Shown here: piece after piece, positions 1-8,371 of the stretch
Position numbering within the stretch: the stretch's first letter is position 1
Layout of the letters: every line of letters starts with the position of its first letter
Position numbers and translations under genes: made by a program
The notes under the pieces: model-generated
Database searches by the model: none
What the model was told of the DNA's origin: nothing
Seen by the model: only the letters and a program-made list of their open reading frames with translations
From: an uncultured Sphingomonadaceae bacterium
Lineage (GTDB): Bacteria; Pseudomonadota; Alphaproteobacteria; Sphingomonadales; Sphingomonadaceae
DNA: 64,000 nucleotides
Direction of reading: 5' to 3'
Assembly: GCA_947493215.1 (NCBI GenBank)
Contig: CANLQE010000001.1
Coordinates: 248,001-312,000 of the forward strand

Positions 1-404
1 CCGGTGTCAAGCTTGCGCTGGAGCCTAATCCCGCAGAATATGGGACCAATTTTTTGAACACTTTACTGCAAACCATAAACTTTGCCGAGCAAGTTGATCA
101 TGAGGCGGTCACGGTCAACTTCGATATCGGAGCCCTGTATATGACCGGCGAGATAGAAGATGCGGACCCGTTGCTTGACAAAGCAACCGGCCGGATATCC
201 CACGTCCACATCAGTGAACCGAACCTCGAACCGGCCCCCAAAAACGCCGAACAATTGTCCAGCATCGCCGCCAAAATCGCGGGCCGGGGTTATGAACACT
301 GGTATTCGATTGAAATGAGGGCCGTTGCAGGCGAGGAACTGGCGCAGGTAGAAAAATCTCTTGAAAACTGCTCCGAAATATTGACCCGGACGGACAGAAC
401 ATGA
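1..404 (+). CDS. Sugar phosphate isomerase/epimerase-like protein, C-terminal part
   Basis: The reading frame is open from base 3 with no start codon of its own, so the gene begins before the window. The visible ~134 residues begin GVKLALEPNP and include NFDIGALYM and HVHISEPNLEP, a pattern typical of the second half of xylose-isomerase-like TIM barrels, where Glu and His residues on strand ends bind a metal and the sugar. The stop codon overlaps the next ATG (ATGA), so it is translationally coupled to the glycosyltransferase-like gene that follows. The substrate cannot be told; the context suggests a sugar for a membrane-linked glycan. Assignment rests on motif flavour only. Confidence 0.7.
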   Translation, partial: GVKLALEPNPAEYGTNFLNTLLQTINFAEQVDHEAVTVNFDIGALYMTGEIEDADPLLDKATGRISHVHISEPNLEPAPKNAEQLSSIAAKIAGRGYEHWYSIEMRAVAGEELAQVEKSLENCSEILTRTDRT

Positions 405-1399
405 CGCAGATAGGCCGCCGCGAAGACTTTCTGCTTTCCATTGGCCTTGTCCAGGAAGGCAGCGTCGCCGACGACCTGAAGAAATTGGAGAATCTATCCC
501 AACAGGTCGCTGAGCGGTTTCACTATTCCGAAATTGTCTATGCCGTCAGCGAGCGGTTTCAGTCCTCGCTGAGCGCGCAAGCATCGACGATATCCAAAAT
601 TCGCAACTTGCGCATCATCATCGTCAGCAATGATATTAGCTTTTATCGGCGGCGCGTGTTGATTGCGTCGGAAGCCATCGGCGATGTCGTGCTGCTGTCA
701 TCCTTCCGCGAGCTCGACCACATATCCGTCGCAGATATTGCAGAAGAAATATTTGAAACTGGCGATATTATTCTGACCCGGCGATCCCGGCGGCGCATTG
801 CCATGCCGGTTTTTCATGCCGTTTTGAGCGCAGTCTCAAAATATAAAGTCAGCTCTCGCGATATGCGCACCATTGGCATTGCCCGAACGTCTTTGGGCAA
901 AATACTCAACGCGCCGACCGCAACGGTGGATCTGGTCTTTGAACCGAAGCAGGGCAATGAAAATTACAAGCGCCAGAAAGTGGATTACCCGACATCGCTG
1001 CAGAGCCGATCGACGATGGCGGACCGGTTCGAACTGGTGTCCGAACTCGTCACCAATTCCGCGCCCAGAATATTGCGGGGCTTTGCCATTCTCTCGACAC
1101 TCGTGGTGTTTCTGGCGGTGGCCTACGCCATCTATGCAGGCACGGTGTTACTGACGGTCGACAATGTGCAAGAGGGCTGGTTCTCCACCGCTATCGTACA
1201 ATCGGGATCGGTCGGGTTTATCGCCATGGCACTGGGCCTGCTTTGTCTGGGACTGGCCGGCATTTACGACCGCTTGCGTGGCTCGGATGAAGGGCTCATC
1301 CGGGATGAGATATCTAACACCAGTTTTTTTGATCGAACGACGGACCTGAATGTCGAAGTCGAAAATATGGTTTCCCCTGCCGCCGACAAAAGCGCCTAG
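401..1399 (+). CDS. Degenerate family 2 glycosyltransferase-like membrane protein
   Basis: A 332-residue protein. The first ~200 residues have the alternating strand/helix look of a GT2 (GT-A) domain, but I cannot find the usual DGSxDGT or DxD nucleotide-sugar signatures. Residues ~225-250 and ~268-290 form two strong membrane segments followed by a short tail, the topology of GtrB/DPM-like polyprenyl-phosphate glycosyltransferases. It overlaps the upstream gene by 4 bases and ends two bases before an intact DPM-like glycosyltransferase gene. A non-catalytic partner or membrane anchor for that enzyme is plausible. It could instead be a divergent active enzyme; the GT2 assignment itself is tentative. 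Confidence 0.55.
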   Translation: MTQIGRREDFLLSIGLVQEGSVADDLKKLENLSQQVAERFHYSEIVYAVSERFQSSLSAQASTISKIRNLRIIIVSNDISFYRRRVLIASEAIGDVVLLSSFRELDHISVADIAEEIFETGDIILTRRSRRRIAMPVFHAVLSAVSKYKVSSRDMRTIGIARTSLGKILNAPTATVDLVFEPKQGNENYKRQKVDYPTSLQSRSTMADRFELVSELVTNSAPRILRGFAILSTLVVFLAVAYAIYAGTVLLTVDNVQEGWFSTAIVQSGSVGFIAMALGLLCLGLAGIYDRLRGSDEGLIRDEISNTSFFDRTTDLNVEVENMVSPAADKSA

Positions 1400-1401
1400 A
1401 A

Positions 1402-2229
1402 ATGGCCCTTGAGATTCACGAACAGCCGGATGCACGAGACTGGCAAGTACCCAGTTTTGAAACAGCGGCGCTGAAAGACAAGACGTCGAAATATGTCATC
1501 ATCATTCCGGTCATCAACGAAGGCGAGCGGATCAAAGCCCAATTGCGCGACATGGCGCAGCAAGGCATTTGCCGAGCGATAGACACGGTCATCGTCGATG
1601 GCGGGTCCACAGACGGTTCGCTGGATATAAAGTTTCTGAAGGAAACAGGTGTGCGGGCTCTGTTGACGAAAACGGGTCCGGGAAAATTATCGGCGCAGCT
1701 ACGATGCGGATATGCATGGGCACTGACCGAGGGTTATGACGGGATCATCACTATCGACGGCAATGGCAAGGACGGCGTGGATGCTGTTCCCCGATTTGCC
1801 GAAGCCCTGGATAAAGGTCATGGCTATGTGCAGGCATCAAGGTTCATCCCAGGCGGCGTCAGCGAGAATATCCCCCTGTCCCGCTATCTCGCGATACGGT
1901 TGATCCACGCGCCCTTGCAAAGCCTTGCCGCGAAATATTGGTTTACCGACACCACGCAAGGTTTTCGCGCCTATTCCCGGGATTTTCTGCTCAACCCCGC
2001 TACGCAGCCCTTTCGAGAGATTTTCACGAAATATGAGCTGCTGGCCTATCTGACCGTGCGGGCCAGCCAATTGGGGTATCCGGTCACCGAATTGCCGACC
2101 AGCCGCGTCTATCCGGCCAATGAACCCGTCCCGACCAAGATAAAAGGATGGGCGCCACTGTTCGAACTTCTGTCCGTTTTGTTCAAGGCGCTATTCGGTG
2201 TCTATCATCCCAAATCTGGGAGACGCTGA
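1402..2229 (+). CDS. Family 2 glycosyltransferase, dolichol-phosphate-mannose-synthase-like
   Basis: A 275-residue protein with a GT2 domain: VIIIPVINEGERI (residues ~32-44), VDGGSTDGS (65-73) and IDGNGKDG (118-125), where Asp119 should take the place of the metal/nucleotide-sugar binding DxD. TTQGFRAYS (~180) matches the acceptor-loop region of DPM1-like enzymes. There is no long C-terminal membrane domain, so it probably acts at the cytoplasmic membrane face, moving a sugar from a nucleotide donor to a polyprenyl phosphate or lipid. The gene starts two bases after the degenerate glycosyltransferase and is followed six bases later by the FAD oxidoreductase, so all are likely cotranscribed. 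Donor and acceptor are unknown. Confidence 0.8.
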   Translation: MALEIHEQPDARDWQVPSFETAALKDKTSKYVIIIPVINEGERIKAQLRDMAQQGICRAIDTVIVDGGSTDGSLDIKFLKETGVRALLTKTGPGKLSAQLRCGYAWALTEGYDGIITIDGNGKDGVDAVPRFAEALDKGHGYVQASRFIPGGVSENIPLSRYLAIRLIHAPLQSLAAKYWFTDTTQGFRAYSRDFLLNPATQPFREIFTKYELLAYLTVRASQLGYPVTELPTSRVYPANEPVPTKIKGWAPLFELLSVLFKALFGVYHPKSGRR

Positions 2230-2235
2230 ATAGTC

Positions 2236-3396
2236 ATGGCACAGGCAAAAGAACAAACCGACTATGACGCGATAGTGATCGGTGGTGGTTTTTATGGCTG
2301 CTGTCTTGCGCTGTTTCTGGCCAGTAAGAGTGACCGCGTGGCGCTTGTCGAAGCCGGGTCGGACATTATGGGCCGCGCCTCTCGCGTCAACCAGGCACGG
2401 GTGCATACCGGCTTTCACTATCCCAGAAGTTTTGTAACAGCCTTACGATCCAAGGCTTTGCAGTCCCGTTTTGCCAAAGATTTCCCCGACGCGATCATCG
2501 ACGATTTCTCGATGATCTATGCCATCGCCCGCAGACGGTCGAAAGTATCAGCACGGCGTTTCCACCGGATGTATTCCGATATGAATGCCCCCATTTCGCT
2601 CGTCAAACCGCAGCAAGAGGCCTTGTTTAATGACGAGTTGATCGAACAGGCTTTTTTATGTCAGGAATTCGCTTTTGACTGGACCAAATTACGGGATCAG
2701 CTGCGCGCCCGTCTGGATGAAGCGGGTATCGCTATCCTGCTGGACGAACGCGTCGAAAATGTAAGCTCGCAGGAAACAGGCGTTAGAATACATCTTGCTG
2801 GAGAGCGTTCCTTCCTGGCGAGTAATGCGTTTAATGTGACCTACGCCAACATCAATAATTTACTGATCAACAGCGGCCTTGCGCCGATAGAATTGAAATA
2901 TGAATTGGCGGAGCTGGCTCTGGTGACGCCGCCGGATGAGTTTGCGGATCTTGCAGTGACGATAATGGATGGCCCGTTTTGGTCCTGCATGCCCTATCCC
3001 TCTGAGAAGCTCCATTCGCTCACCCACGTTCGTTACACGCCGCATCATAGCTGGACTGATAACCAGAGCGGTACATCGCCAGACGCGGTTCTGCGCGACA
3101 TGCCCAAAGACAGCAGATGGCGGCATATGATTAACGACGCGCAGCGATATATGCCGTGCTTTGAACAGGCGCGATATGAAAAATCCCTGTTCGACGTGAA
3201 AGCCGTTCTGGTCAAAAATGAACGGGACGACGGCCGACCGATCTTGTTCCACCGGCACAGCGATGCCCCGGATCTTATCTCGATCATGGGCGCAAAGATC
3301 GACAATATTTACGATTTTTTCGAGATGCTTCCTCAGATTGATCCCAAATGGGAAGGCGCAAATTTAAGCCGGCTGTTCCCGCACAATCGATCATGA
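2236..3396 (+). CDS. FAD-dependent oxidoreductase (DAO family, L-2-hydroxyglutarate oxidase-like)
   Basis: A 386-residue protein opening with a Rossmann FAD motif, IVIGGGFYGC (residues ~14-23), followed by an acidic ribose-binding VEAG. The segment NQARVHTGFHYPRS (~56-69) resembles the HAGIYY region that contacts flavin in L-2-hydroxyglutarate and glycerol-3-phosphate oxidases. The family oxidises C-OH or C-N bonds with FAD. Its place inside a glycosyltransferase/GtrA cluster points to oxidation of a sugar or sugar-derived intermediate rather than central metabolism; that is inference. No membrane segment or signal peptide is seen. The stop overlaps the next ATG. Confidence 0.75.
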   Translation: MAQAKEQTDYDAIVIGGGFYGCCLALFLASKSDRVALVEAGSDIMGRASRVNQARVHTGFHYPRSFVTALRSKALQSRFAKDFPDAIIDDFSMIYAIARRRSKVSARRFHRMYSDMNAPISLVKPQQEALFNDELIEQAFLCQEFAFDWTKLRDQLRARLDEAGIAILLDERVENVSSQETGVRIHLAGERSFLASNAFNVTYANINNLLINSGLAPIELKYELAELALVTPPDEFADLAVTIMDGPFWSCMPYPSEKLHSLTHVRYTPHHSWTDNQSGTSPDAVLRDMPKDSRWRHMINDAQRYMPCFEQARYEKSLFDVKAVLVKNERDDGRPILFHRHSDAPDLISIMGAKIDNIYDFFEMLPQIDPKWEGANLSRLFPHNRS

Positions 3397-3782
3397 GCGG
3401 GAATAATGGTTTTCGATATGGGACCGCGGTCATAGTGGGATTGATGCTTGATCTATCCGTCGCTTTGGCGCTGCGATCTCAGTTTCTGCTCTCTCTTGAA
3501 ATAGCTGCCGCGCTTGGGTTTTTGGTCGCCGTTGGCTGTAACTATCTGCTTTTTGAATTTTGGGTCTTCAAAACAGCGCGTGCGTCATTCTCTTTGGCAC
3601 GGATGGCTAAGACCTATGGCAGTGCCTTGGGCGCATTGGCCCTGCGGATTGCGATTATCTATATTTCCGGTTTTTGGATAGCAGGCGGGATGCTTCCTGA
3701 TCTGCTGCGCCTCGCAGTCGCGATTGCCGCGTCTTTCGCGCTAAACTTTGCCTTGTTGAAGCTGGTATTCCGGCCTAAATGA
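3393..3782 (+). CDS. GtrA family membrane protein
   Basis: A 129-residue protein with four predicted membrane helices and the GtrA-like core (CNYLLFEFWVF near residues 50-60, matching the usual NF..NR.WVF region). I chose the ATG at 3393, which forms an ATGA overlap with the preceding stop, over a start 45 bases upstream that would add a charged, non-family extension. GtrA proteins are thought to flip polyprenyl-phosphate-linked sugars across the inner membrane. Here it would serve the adjacent DPM-like transferase, giving a partial Gtr-type glycan modification set. Confidence 0.8.
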   Translation: MSGNNGFRYGTAVIVGLMLDLSVALALRSQFLLSLEIAAALGFLVAVGCNYLLFEFWVFKTARASFSLARMAKTYGSALGALALRIAIIYISGFWIAGGMLPDLLRLAVAIAASFALNFALLKLVFRPK

Positions 3783-3860
3783 TATCGCATTTCGCATGAC
3801 ATTGGGGGTGATTGCGTTGTTCTTTGCGGCCAGATTTCTAAACCAACCGGCGTGTCAGCA

Positions 3861-5234
3861 ATGAACGACAGGCCCCTGCTCAATCTTTCAGGACAAGCGA
3901 AGCGAGACCGCAGCATCATTCTGGCGGCCTTTTTCGGATTTGTATTTTTGGCAATATTGTCCTGGTTTGGCTTTTATCCCGGGACCATGTCACCAGATAG
4001 CTATGAGCAATATGAACAAGCGCAGAGCTTTCGCTTTGACGCGCACCATCCGCCAGCCATGGCCGCGCTTTGGAGTGCCCTGCTGCCAATAAAAGACGGC
4101 CCGCAGCCGATGCTGATCTTGCAAATCGGTTTGTATTTTACCTGCTGGTTCCTGCTCTTCAAGACCTTCTGGTCCAGCGGTCAACACAGGCTGGCAATCG
4201 CAATTGGACTATGTTCCCTTGCACCATTCTGCCTGAATTTCGTCGGTGTTATCTGGAAGGATGTGCACAATGCGCTGCCTTGGTTTTTCGTGGCGATTAT
4301 CGCGATATTTTTTCCGCCGAAATCAAAGCTGTCTATAGTTCTGCTCTTGGTTGCATTGTGGTATGGATGGATGGTTCGCGGCAATGCCATTCTGGCAGTG
4401 CTTCCGCTAATCTTTCTGGTTTTCCATCGCAAAGAGCGAAAGATGATAACGACCGGCGGCATGGTGGTGATTGTCTTTGCGCTATTCTTTGTTGGTAAGA
4501 CAATCGTGCATGATGTGATGCTAAAGCCCAGCCACTCCGATCCCTATTCCAGAGCTATGGTCCACGATCTGGCTGGCATCAAACATTATGGTGGTGATCC
4601 CACATTACCGCCCACTCTGGTCTCGGATAATCCCCGTCTGGAACGTCAGCTATCGCATTATGAGCCGGGTGACATAAAATCGATCTTGTTCGAAAATCCG
4701 GACGGGAATATTTTGCTGCGGAAATCGAACCCCGACGCGATGGTCGACTTGCGCTCTGCCTGGCTGGCATCAGTGACCGGCAATCCGCTGGCTTATGCCA
4801 GGCATCGGCTGGCGTTTTCGGTGGATTTTGTCCACCTATTTCGTGGACGCGGCTATTATCTGCGCGAGATACATTTTCCCGAACCCGCAAAGGCAGCAGG
4901 GGTGCCCACTGCCTATCCGATGCCGTCCAAAGTCATGCAGGGATGGCCGCTCTTTTGGGAGAGGTGGCCGTTCATGCAGGGATGGTTTTGGGTATTGGGA
5001 CTGATCGGCTTGGGCATTTTGGGATTGAGACTGCGCGCCACCTCCGACGGACAAAAATTACTGGCGTTATCATCCTCCGGTATTTTGTATCTCGGGCCGC
5101 ATTTTGTTTTTGGTCAGGCAGCCGATTTTCGGTATTTTTACTGGGCGATTTTTTGCGCAATTCTAGGCGTGATTATCCTGCTCGCCAGCCGCTCACGAAA
5201 AAGGGCCCCGGAAGCAATCCAGAGCCCTTCGTAA
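3861..5234 (+). CDS. Polytopic membrane protein, possible GT-C-like glycosyltransferase
   Basis: A 457-residue protein with about ten hydrophobic segments. The first periplasmic loop, after the first helix, carries PGTMSPDSYEQYEQA and DAHHPP; acidic residues in that loop are typical of GT-C fold enzymes that use lipid-linked sugars. A ~110-residue soluble loop lies near residues 220-330. The ATG at 3861 is preferred over the GTG at 3852 because it overlaps the stop of an upstream 22-codon ORF (3796-3864). As the last gene of the glycan cluster it could transfer the lipid-linked sugar to its acceptor outside the membrane. The family is not certain; it resembles uncharacterised DUF6020-type proteins. 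Confidence 0.6.
   Translation: MNDRPLLNLSGQAKRDRSIILAAFFGFVFLAILSWFGFYPGTMSPDSYEQYEQAQSFRFDAHHPPAMAALWSALLPIKDGPQPMLILQIGLYFTCWFLLFKTFWSSGQHRLAIAIGLCSLAPFCLNFVGVIWKDVHNALPWFFVAIIAIFFPPKSKLSIVLLLVALWYGWMVRGNAILAVLPLIFLVFHRKERKMITTGGMVVIVFALFFVGKTIVHDVMLKPSHSDPYSRAMVHDLAGIKHYGGDPTLPPTLVSDNPRLERQLSHYEPGDIKSILFENPDGNILLRKSNPDAMVDLRSAWLASVTGNPLAYARHRLAFSVDFVHLFRGRGYYLREIHFPEPAKAAGVPTAYPMPSKVMQGWPLFWERWPFMQGWFWVLGLIGLGILGLRLRATSDGQKLLALSSSGILYLGPHFVFGQAADFRYFYWAIFCAILGVIILLASRSRKRAPEAIQSPS
5198..5229 (-). terminator. Probable Rho-independent terminator of the MaoC/SDR genes
   Basis: On the minus strand AAGGGC (5229-5224) pairs with GCCCTT (5206-5201), with a nested GGA/TCC stem inside the loop, and runs into five T residues ending at 5198. 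It begins about 24 bases after the MaoC stop and lies inside the 3' end of the convergent membrane-protein gene. The plus-strand reading lacks a T run. Seen by eye; no folding energy was computed. Confidence 0.45.
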
Positions 5235-5252
5235 GATAAACACTGTTTTTGT

Positions 5253-5711
5253 TTAGCCAACGACAATCATCGCCAAAGAACGGGCGATCAGCGCAGGCGT
5301 TTCGATGCCGTCAATTTCCACGGTGACATCATAAGTCATCAGCCAGCGGCCGGGCTGCTTTTCCACCGCATCGACCAACGTGTGACGACCGCGAACCTTT
5401 GATCCCGCGCGTACGGGATTAAGGAAACGCACTTTATCAAAACCATAGTTGATCCCCATCACTGTACCTTCGAGACCCAGCGTGACGCCATAAGACAGAG
5501 CGGGCAAGAGCGAGAGCGTCAGCAGGCCATGTGCGATCGTACCGCCAAAGGGTGTCGCCTTAGCTTTTTCTTCGTCAATGTGGATGAACTGGTGATCCTC
5601 GGTGCAATCAGCGAATTTATTGATCCGGTCTTGTCCAACCTCGATCCATTCGGACACGCCGACTTCTTTGCCTTTCCAGGATTCTAGTTCGCTTGCGTTT
5701 ATTACTGGCAT
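5253..5711 (-). CDS. MaoC family (R)-specific enoyl-CoA hydratase-like protein
   Basis: A 152-residue single hot-dog domain. The hydratase-2 signature is present: ADCTEDHQFIHID then TPFGGTIAHGLLTLSLLP (residues ~36-75), giving the catalytic Asp/His pair of R-specific enoyl-CoA hydratases. It would hydrate trans-2-enoyl-CoA to (R)-3-hydroxyacyl-CoA. It lies 25 bases after the stop of an MFE-2-type dehydrogenase on the same strand, so the two could together perform the hydratase and dehydrogenase steps that eukaryotic MFE-2 carries in one chain. Chain-length preference is unknown. Confidence 0.88.
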   Translation of the reverse strand: MPVINASELESWKGKEVGVSEWIEVGQDRINKFADCTEDHQFIHIDEEKAKATPFGGTIAHGLLTLSLLPALSYGVTLGLEGTVMGINYGFDKVRFLNPVRAGSKVRGRHTLVDAVEKQPGRWLMTYDVTVEIDGIETPALIARSLAMIVVG

Positions 5712-5736
5712 ATTTCTTCTCCTAATTGGGGGTCTT

Positions 5737-6651
5737 TTAGCCCTTCATGATTTCTTGCATACGGCGGAAGAATTTGCCGCCCTGTCCGCCGCCATTGGCA
5801 TATTCCTGCATGCCTGTTTCGTCGAGAATCTGGTCGATATTTTCGGCAATAGCCTCGGCGCTACGCTTTTCAACCGGTAGCCAGATGCCTTCAGTTTCCA
5901 GAACTTTTGCAGCCGCATAGCCGCCAGCACCAGCAGTCAGGATCGTCTTCGATGGCGCGCCATCGCTGCACAGATAAACCACGGCAGGGGTGACGGCTTC
6001 GGGAACCAACATTTTCAGTGCCTCTTCCGGCATAATGTCCTCCGTCATGCGAGTGGCTGCGACGGGGGAAATACAATTGGTGTGAATGCCCTTGCCCGCG
6101 CCTTCCTGATGCAGGCTGTTCATCATGCCCACCAAAGCGAGTTTCGCGGCTCCATAATTGACCTGACCGAAATTGCCATAGAGACCCGTGGACGACGTCG
6201 TCATCACGATCCGGCCATATTGGCGTTCGCGCATATGATCCCACAGCGCTTTGGTGCAATTGGCACTGCCGGTCAGGTGGACATCCATGACAAACTGGAA
6301 ATCTTCCATGGTCATTTTGTGGAAGCTTTTGTCACGCAGGACGCCGGCATTGTTGACGAGAATATCAACATGACCCCATTTGGCAATTGCATCGGCAACC
6401 ATTTTTTCAACCGCTGGCATATCGGTGACGCTGCACCCTGCTGCCATGGCTTCGCCGCCTTCCGCTTCAATCTCTGCGACCACTTGCTCAGCCACGGTGG
6501 CGGAGCCGCCGGTACCATCACGCGCGCCGCCGAAATCGTTGACGACAACTTTTACGCCGCGGCGCGCCAATTCCATCGCATGCTGTTTACCCAGCCCGGC
6601 ACCAGCACCGGTGACAATGGCTACGCGATCATTAAATTCTACTGTGCTCAT
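5737..6651 (-). CDS. SDR oxidoreductase of the MFE-2 / (R)-3-hydroxyacyl-CoA dehydrogenase type
   Basis: A 304-residue short-chain dehydrogenase. Cofactor motif TGAGAGLGKQHA (~15-26), NNAGVLRD (~100-107) and catalytic Ser...Tyr-x-x-x-Lys in SSTGLYGNFGQVNYGAAK (~154-171) are all intact. The ~50-residue extension after the core and the KVVVNDFGG motif are typical of the dehydrogenase unit of peroxisomal MFE-2 proteins, which oxidise (R)-3-hydroxyacyl-CoA with NAD. The following MaoC gene supplies the matching hydratase. A role in degrading branched or sterol-like acyl chains, or in supplying acyl-CoA to the neighbouring acyltransferase, is inference. Confidence 0.85.
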   Translation of the reverse strand: MSTVEFNDRVAIVTGAGAGLGKQHAMELARRGVKVVVNDFGGARDGTGGSATVAEQVVAEIEAEGGEAMAAGCSVTDMPAVEKMVADAIAKWGHVDILVNNAGVLRDKSFHKMTMEDFQFVMDVHLTGSANCTKALWDHMRERQYGRIVMTTSSTGLYGNFGQVNYGAAKLALVGMMNSLHQEGAGKGIHTNCISPVAATRMTEDIMPEEALKMLVPEAVTPAVVYLCSDGAPSKTILTAGAGGYAAAKVLETEGIWLPVEKRSAEAIAENIDQILDETGMQEYANGGGQGGKFFRRMQEIMKG

Positions 6652-6760
6652 GGGGTTTTCGCCTCTCGCTTGTTCATAGATATGGATTGCGCCGATGGAT
6701 GCGCAATCCCACCCAGTGAGTCAAGCCAAGGCTATGGTTTGGGCGGCTGAGAAAAGTCGC

Positions 6761-8287
6761 TTACTTCTTGCGCCCCTTGCCTGCCGTAGCGGCACGCGTC
6801 GTCAGGCGTCTTTTCGGTTTTTTTGCCGCTGCCTTTTTGGGCTTGGGTTTTTTCGATGCCGCTGCGCTAGCTTTCTTCGCCGCGGCCATCAGCGCCTTGA
6901 AGCTTTTCTCGGCGAAATCCACATAGGTGGAGGGGTCGGGCAGCATTTCGCGGCACGCTGTAATCGTCAGCATGACCTCTCCATGATAGCTCGTGACGAT
7001 ATGGAAAACGCCCATGCCGTCGGTCGGTAGCCCCATGCCAAAGCTGCGTTTGAGTTCTGCTCCGGTAAAATACATGGATACGGGCGGCCCTGGCACGTTG
7101 GTCACGACCGTGTTCATCTGTGGTGCCACGGTCTGCCCCAACCCCATGCGCGCGGCGAGCTTCGTTGCCGCAGCGGTCAGACCCGCTGGCATCGCACCGC
7201 TCAATTCCATCAAGGTTCGCGCGCCAACGGCTTCTACCATTTCCTTGGAACGGTTGGTTTCCTTGGCGACAAATTCAAGCCGTTTCGCGGCGTCCGCAAT
7301 ATGGGTGCCGAGGCCGACGGTCATCATCGACACCTGGTTTCCACCAGCCGCTTCACCGTTATCATTGCGGACAGAAATAGGCGCGCCCGCTTTCAGGGTG
7401 ATGTCCGGCAACTCGCCTTTGCTTTCAAGATAAGCGCGCATCGTTCCACCGACCACGGTCAGCATCACATCATTCACGGTCACGCCGGGGAAAGCGGCGC
7501 GGATCGTCTTAATGTCGGCGAGCGGGAATATCTTGCCATCAAACACGCGATGCGGGGTCAGCCGGTCGCCAAAACGCGTCTTGGGAACACCGGTCGCTGC
7601 GTCTTTTTGCTGCTTATTCTCTTTTGCGAAATCAAAAATCCGCTTCGGCACCGGAAGCAACTTACCCAGCGTCTGCAAGCCCCGCACCGGATTAGCGATG
7701 TTATTGACCTGCGCACGCATCAGCAAGTTGAGGTCTTTAGGCTTGGATTCTGGTCGCCATTTCTGGTCCCATTCTCGCGGCTTCATTTTTGCGTCCAGAT
7801 CATGCAACGCCAAAGTCATCTGCAGTCCCGACTGCCCGTCCATTGCGGCGTGATGGAATTTGTGCAGCACAGCAAAGCTACCTTTGGGAATGCCTTCGAC
7901 ATTCTCAAGACCTTCAATAACCGTAAATTCCCAGAGTGGGCGGTTCATGTCCAGCGGCCGCGCATAAATGCGTGCGGCCTGAATACATAGCTGGCGCCAG
8001 TCACCAGGCTGCGGCAAAGCAATGTGGCGGACATGATATTCGAGATCGAAATTTTCGTCCTCAATCCAATAAGGATGATCAAGGTCCAGCGGCACCCGCA
8101 CCAGTTTCTGGCGGAATATCCGCGCGCCATCCAGTCGGCCTTCGATGTAATGCAAAATGTCCTTGAACCCGACCTTACCGCCAGGAGCAGTCGATGGATC
8201 ATAGATTAGCAGCTGGCCGATATGCATCGGCGTATTGCGCGTTTCCGTATAAGCAAACATCGCATCGAGCGCGCCCAATTGTTCCAT
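6761..8287 (-). CDS. Wax ester synthase / acyl-CoA:diacylglycerol acyltransferase (WS/DGAT)
   Basis: A 508-residue protein with the condensing-type acyltransferase motif HHAAMDG (residues ~145-151), whose second His is catalytic, the N-terminal start LGALDAMF, and a conserved NVPGPP near residue 395. The family transfers acyl groups from acyl-CoA to fatty alcohols or diacylglycerol, making wax esters or triacylglycerol. The ATG at 8287 is preferred over 8293 because AAGGGG then has usable spacing. After the domain ends (~455) comes an unusual ~45-residue Lys/Ala/Pro-rich tail ending in GKGRKK. It is 109 bases upstream of the SDR gene, consistent with a lipid operon. Confidence 0.9.
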   Translation of the reverse strand: MEQLGALDAMFAYTETRNTPMHIGQLLIYDPSTAPGGKVGFKDILHYIEGRLDGARIFRQKLVRVPLDLDHPYWIEDENFDLEYHVRHIALPQPGDWRQLCIQAARIYARPLDMNRPLWEFTVIEGLENVEGIPKGSFAVLHKFHHAAMDGQSGLQMTLALHDLDAKMKPREWDQKWRPESKPKDLNLLMRAQVNNIANPVRGLQTLGKLLPVPKRIFDFAKENKQQKDAATGVPKTRFGDRLTPHRVFDGKIFPLADIKTIRAAFPGVTVNDVMLTVVGGTMRAYLESKGELPDITLKAGAPISVRNDNGEAAGGNQVSMMTVGLGTHIADAAKRLEFVAKETNRSKEMVEAVGARTLMELSGAMPAGLTAAATKLAARMGLGQTVAPQMNTVVTNVPGPPVSMYFTGAELKRSFGMGLPTDGMGVFHIVTSYHGEVMLTITACREMLPDPSTYVDFAEKSFKALMAAAKKASAAASKKPKPKKAAAKKPKRRLTTRAATAGKGRKK

Positions 8288-8371
8288 GATCATTCACCCC
8301 TTATGATTCTTATTACGCTGAGCATAAGTCAGATTGGTTAAAGAAGCGAATCCGTTAAGCTTGGGATAAAT

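Noticed and set aside
6082-6750. A 222-codon plus-strand frame opposite the SDR gene.
   Set aside because: It mirrors a strongly supported dehydrogenase and has a random-looking His-rich translation.
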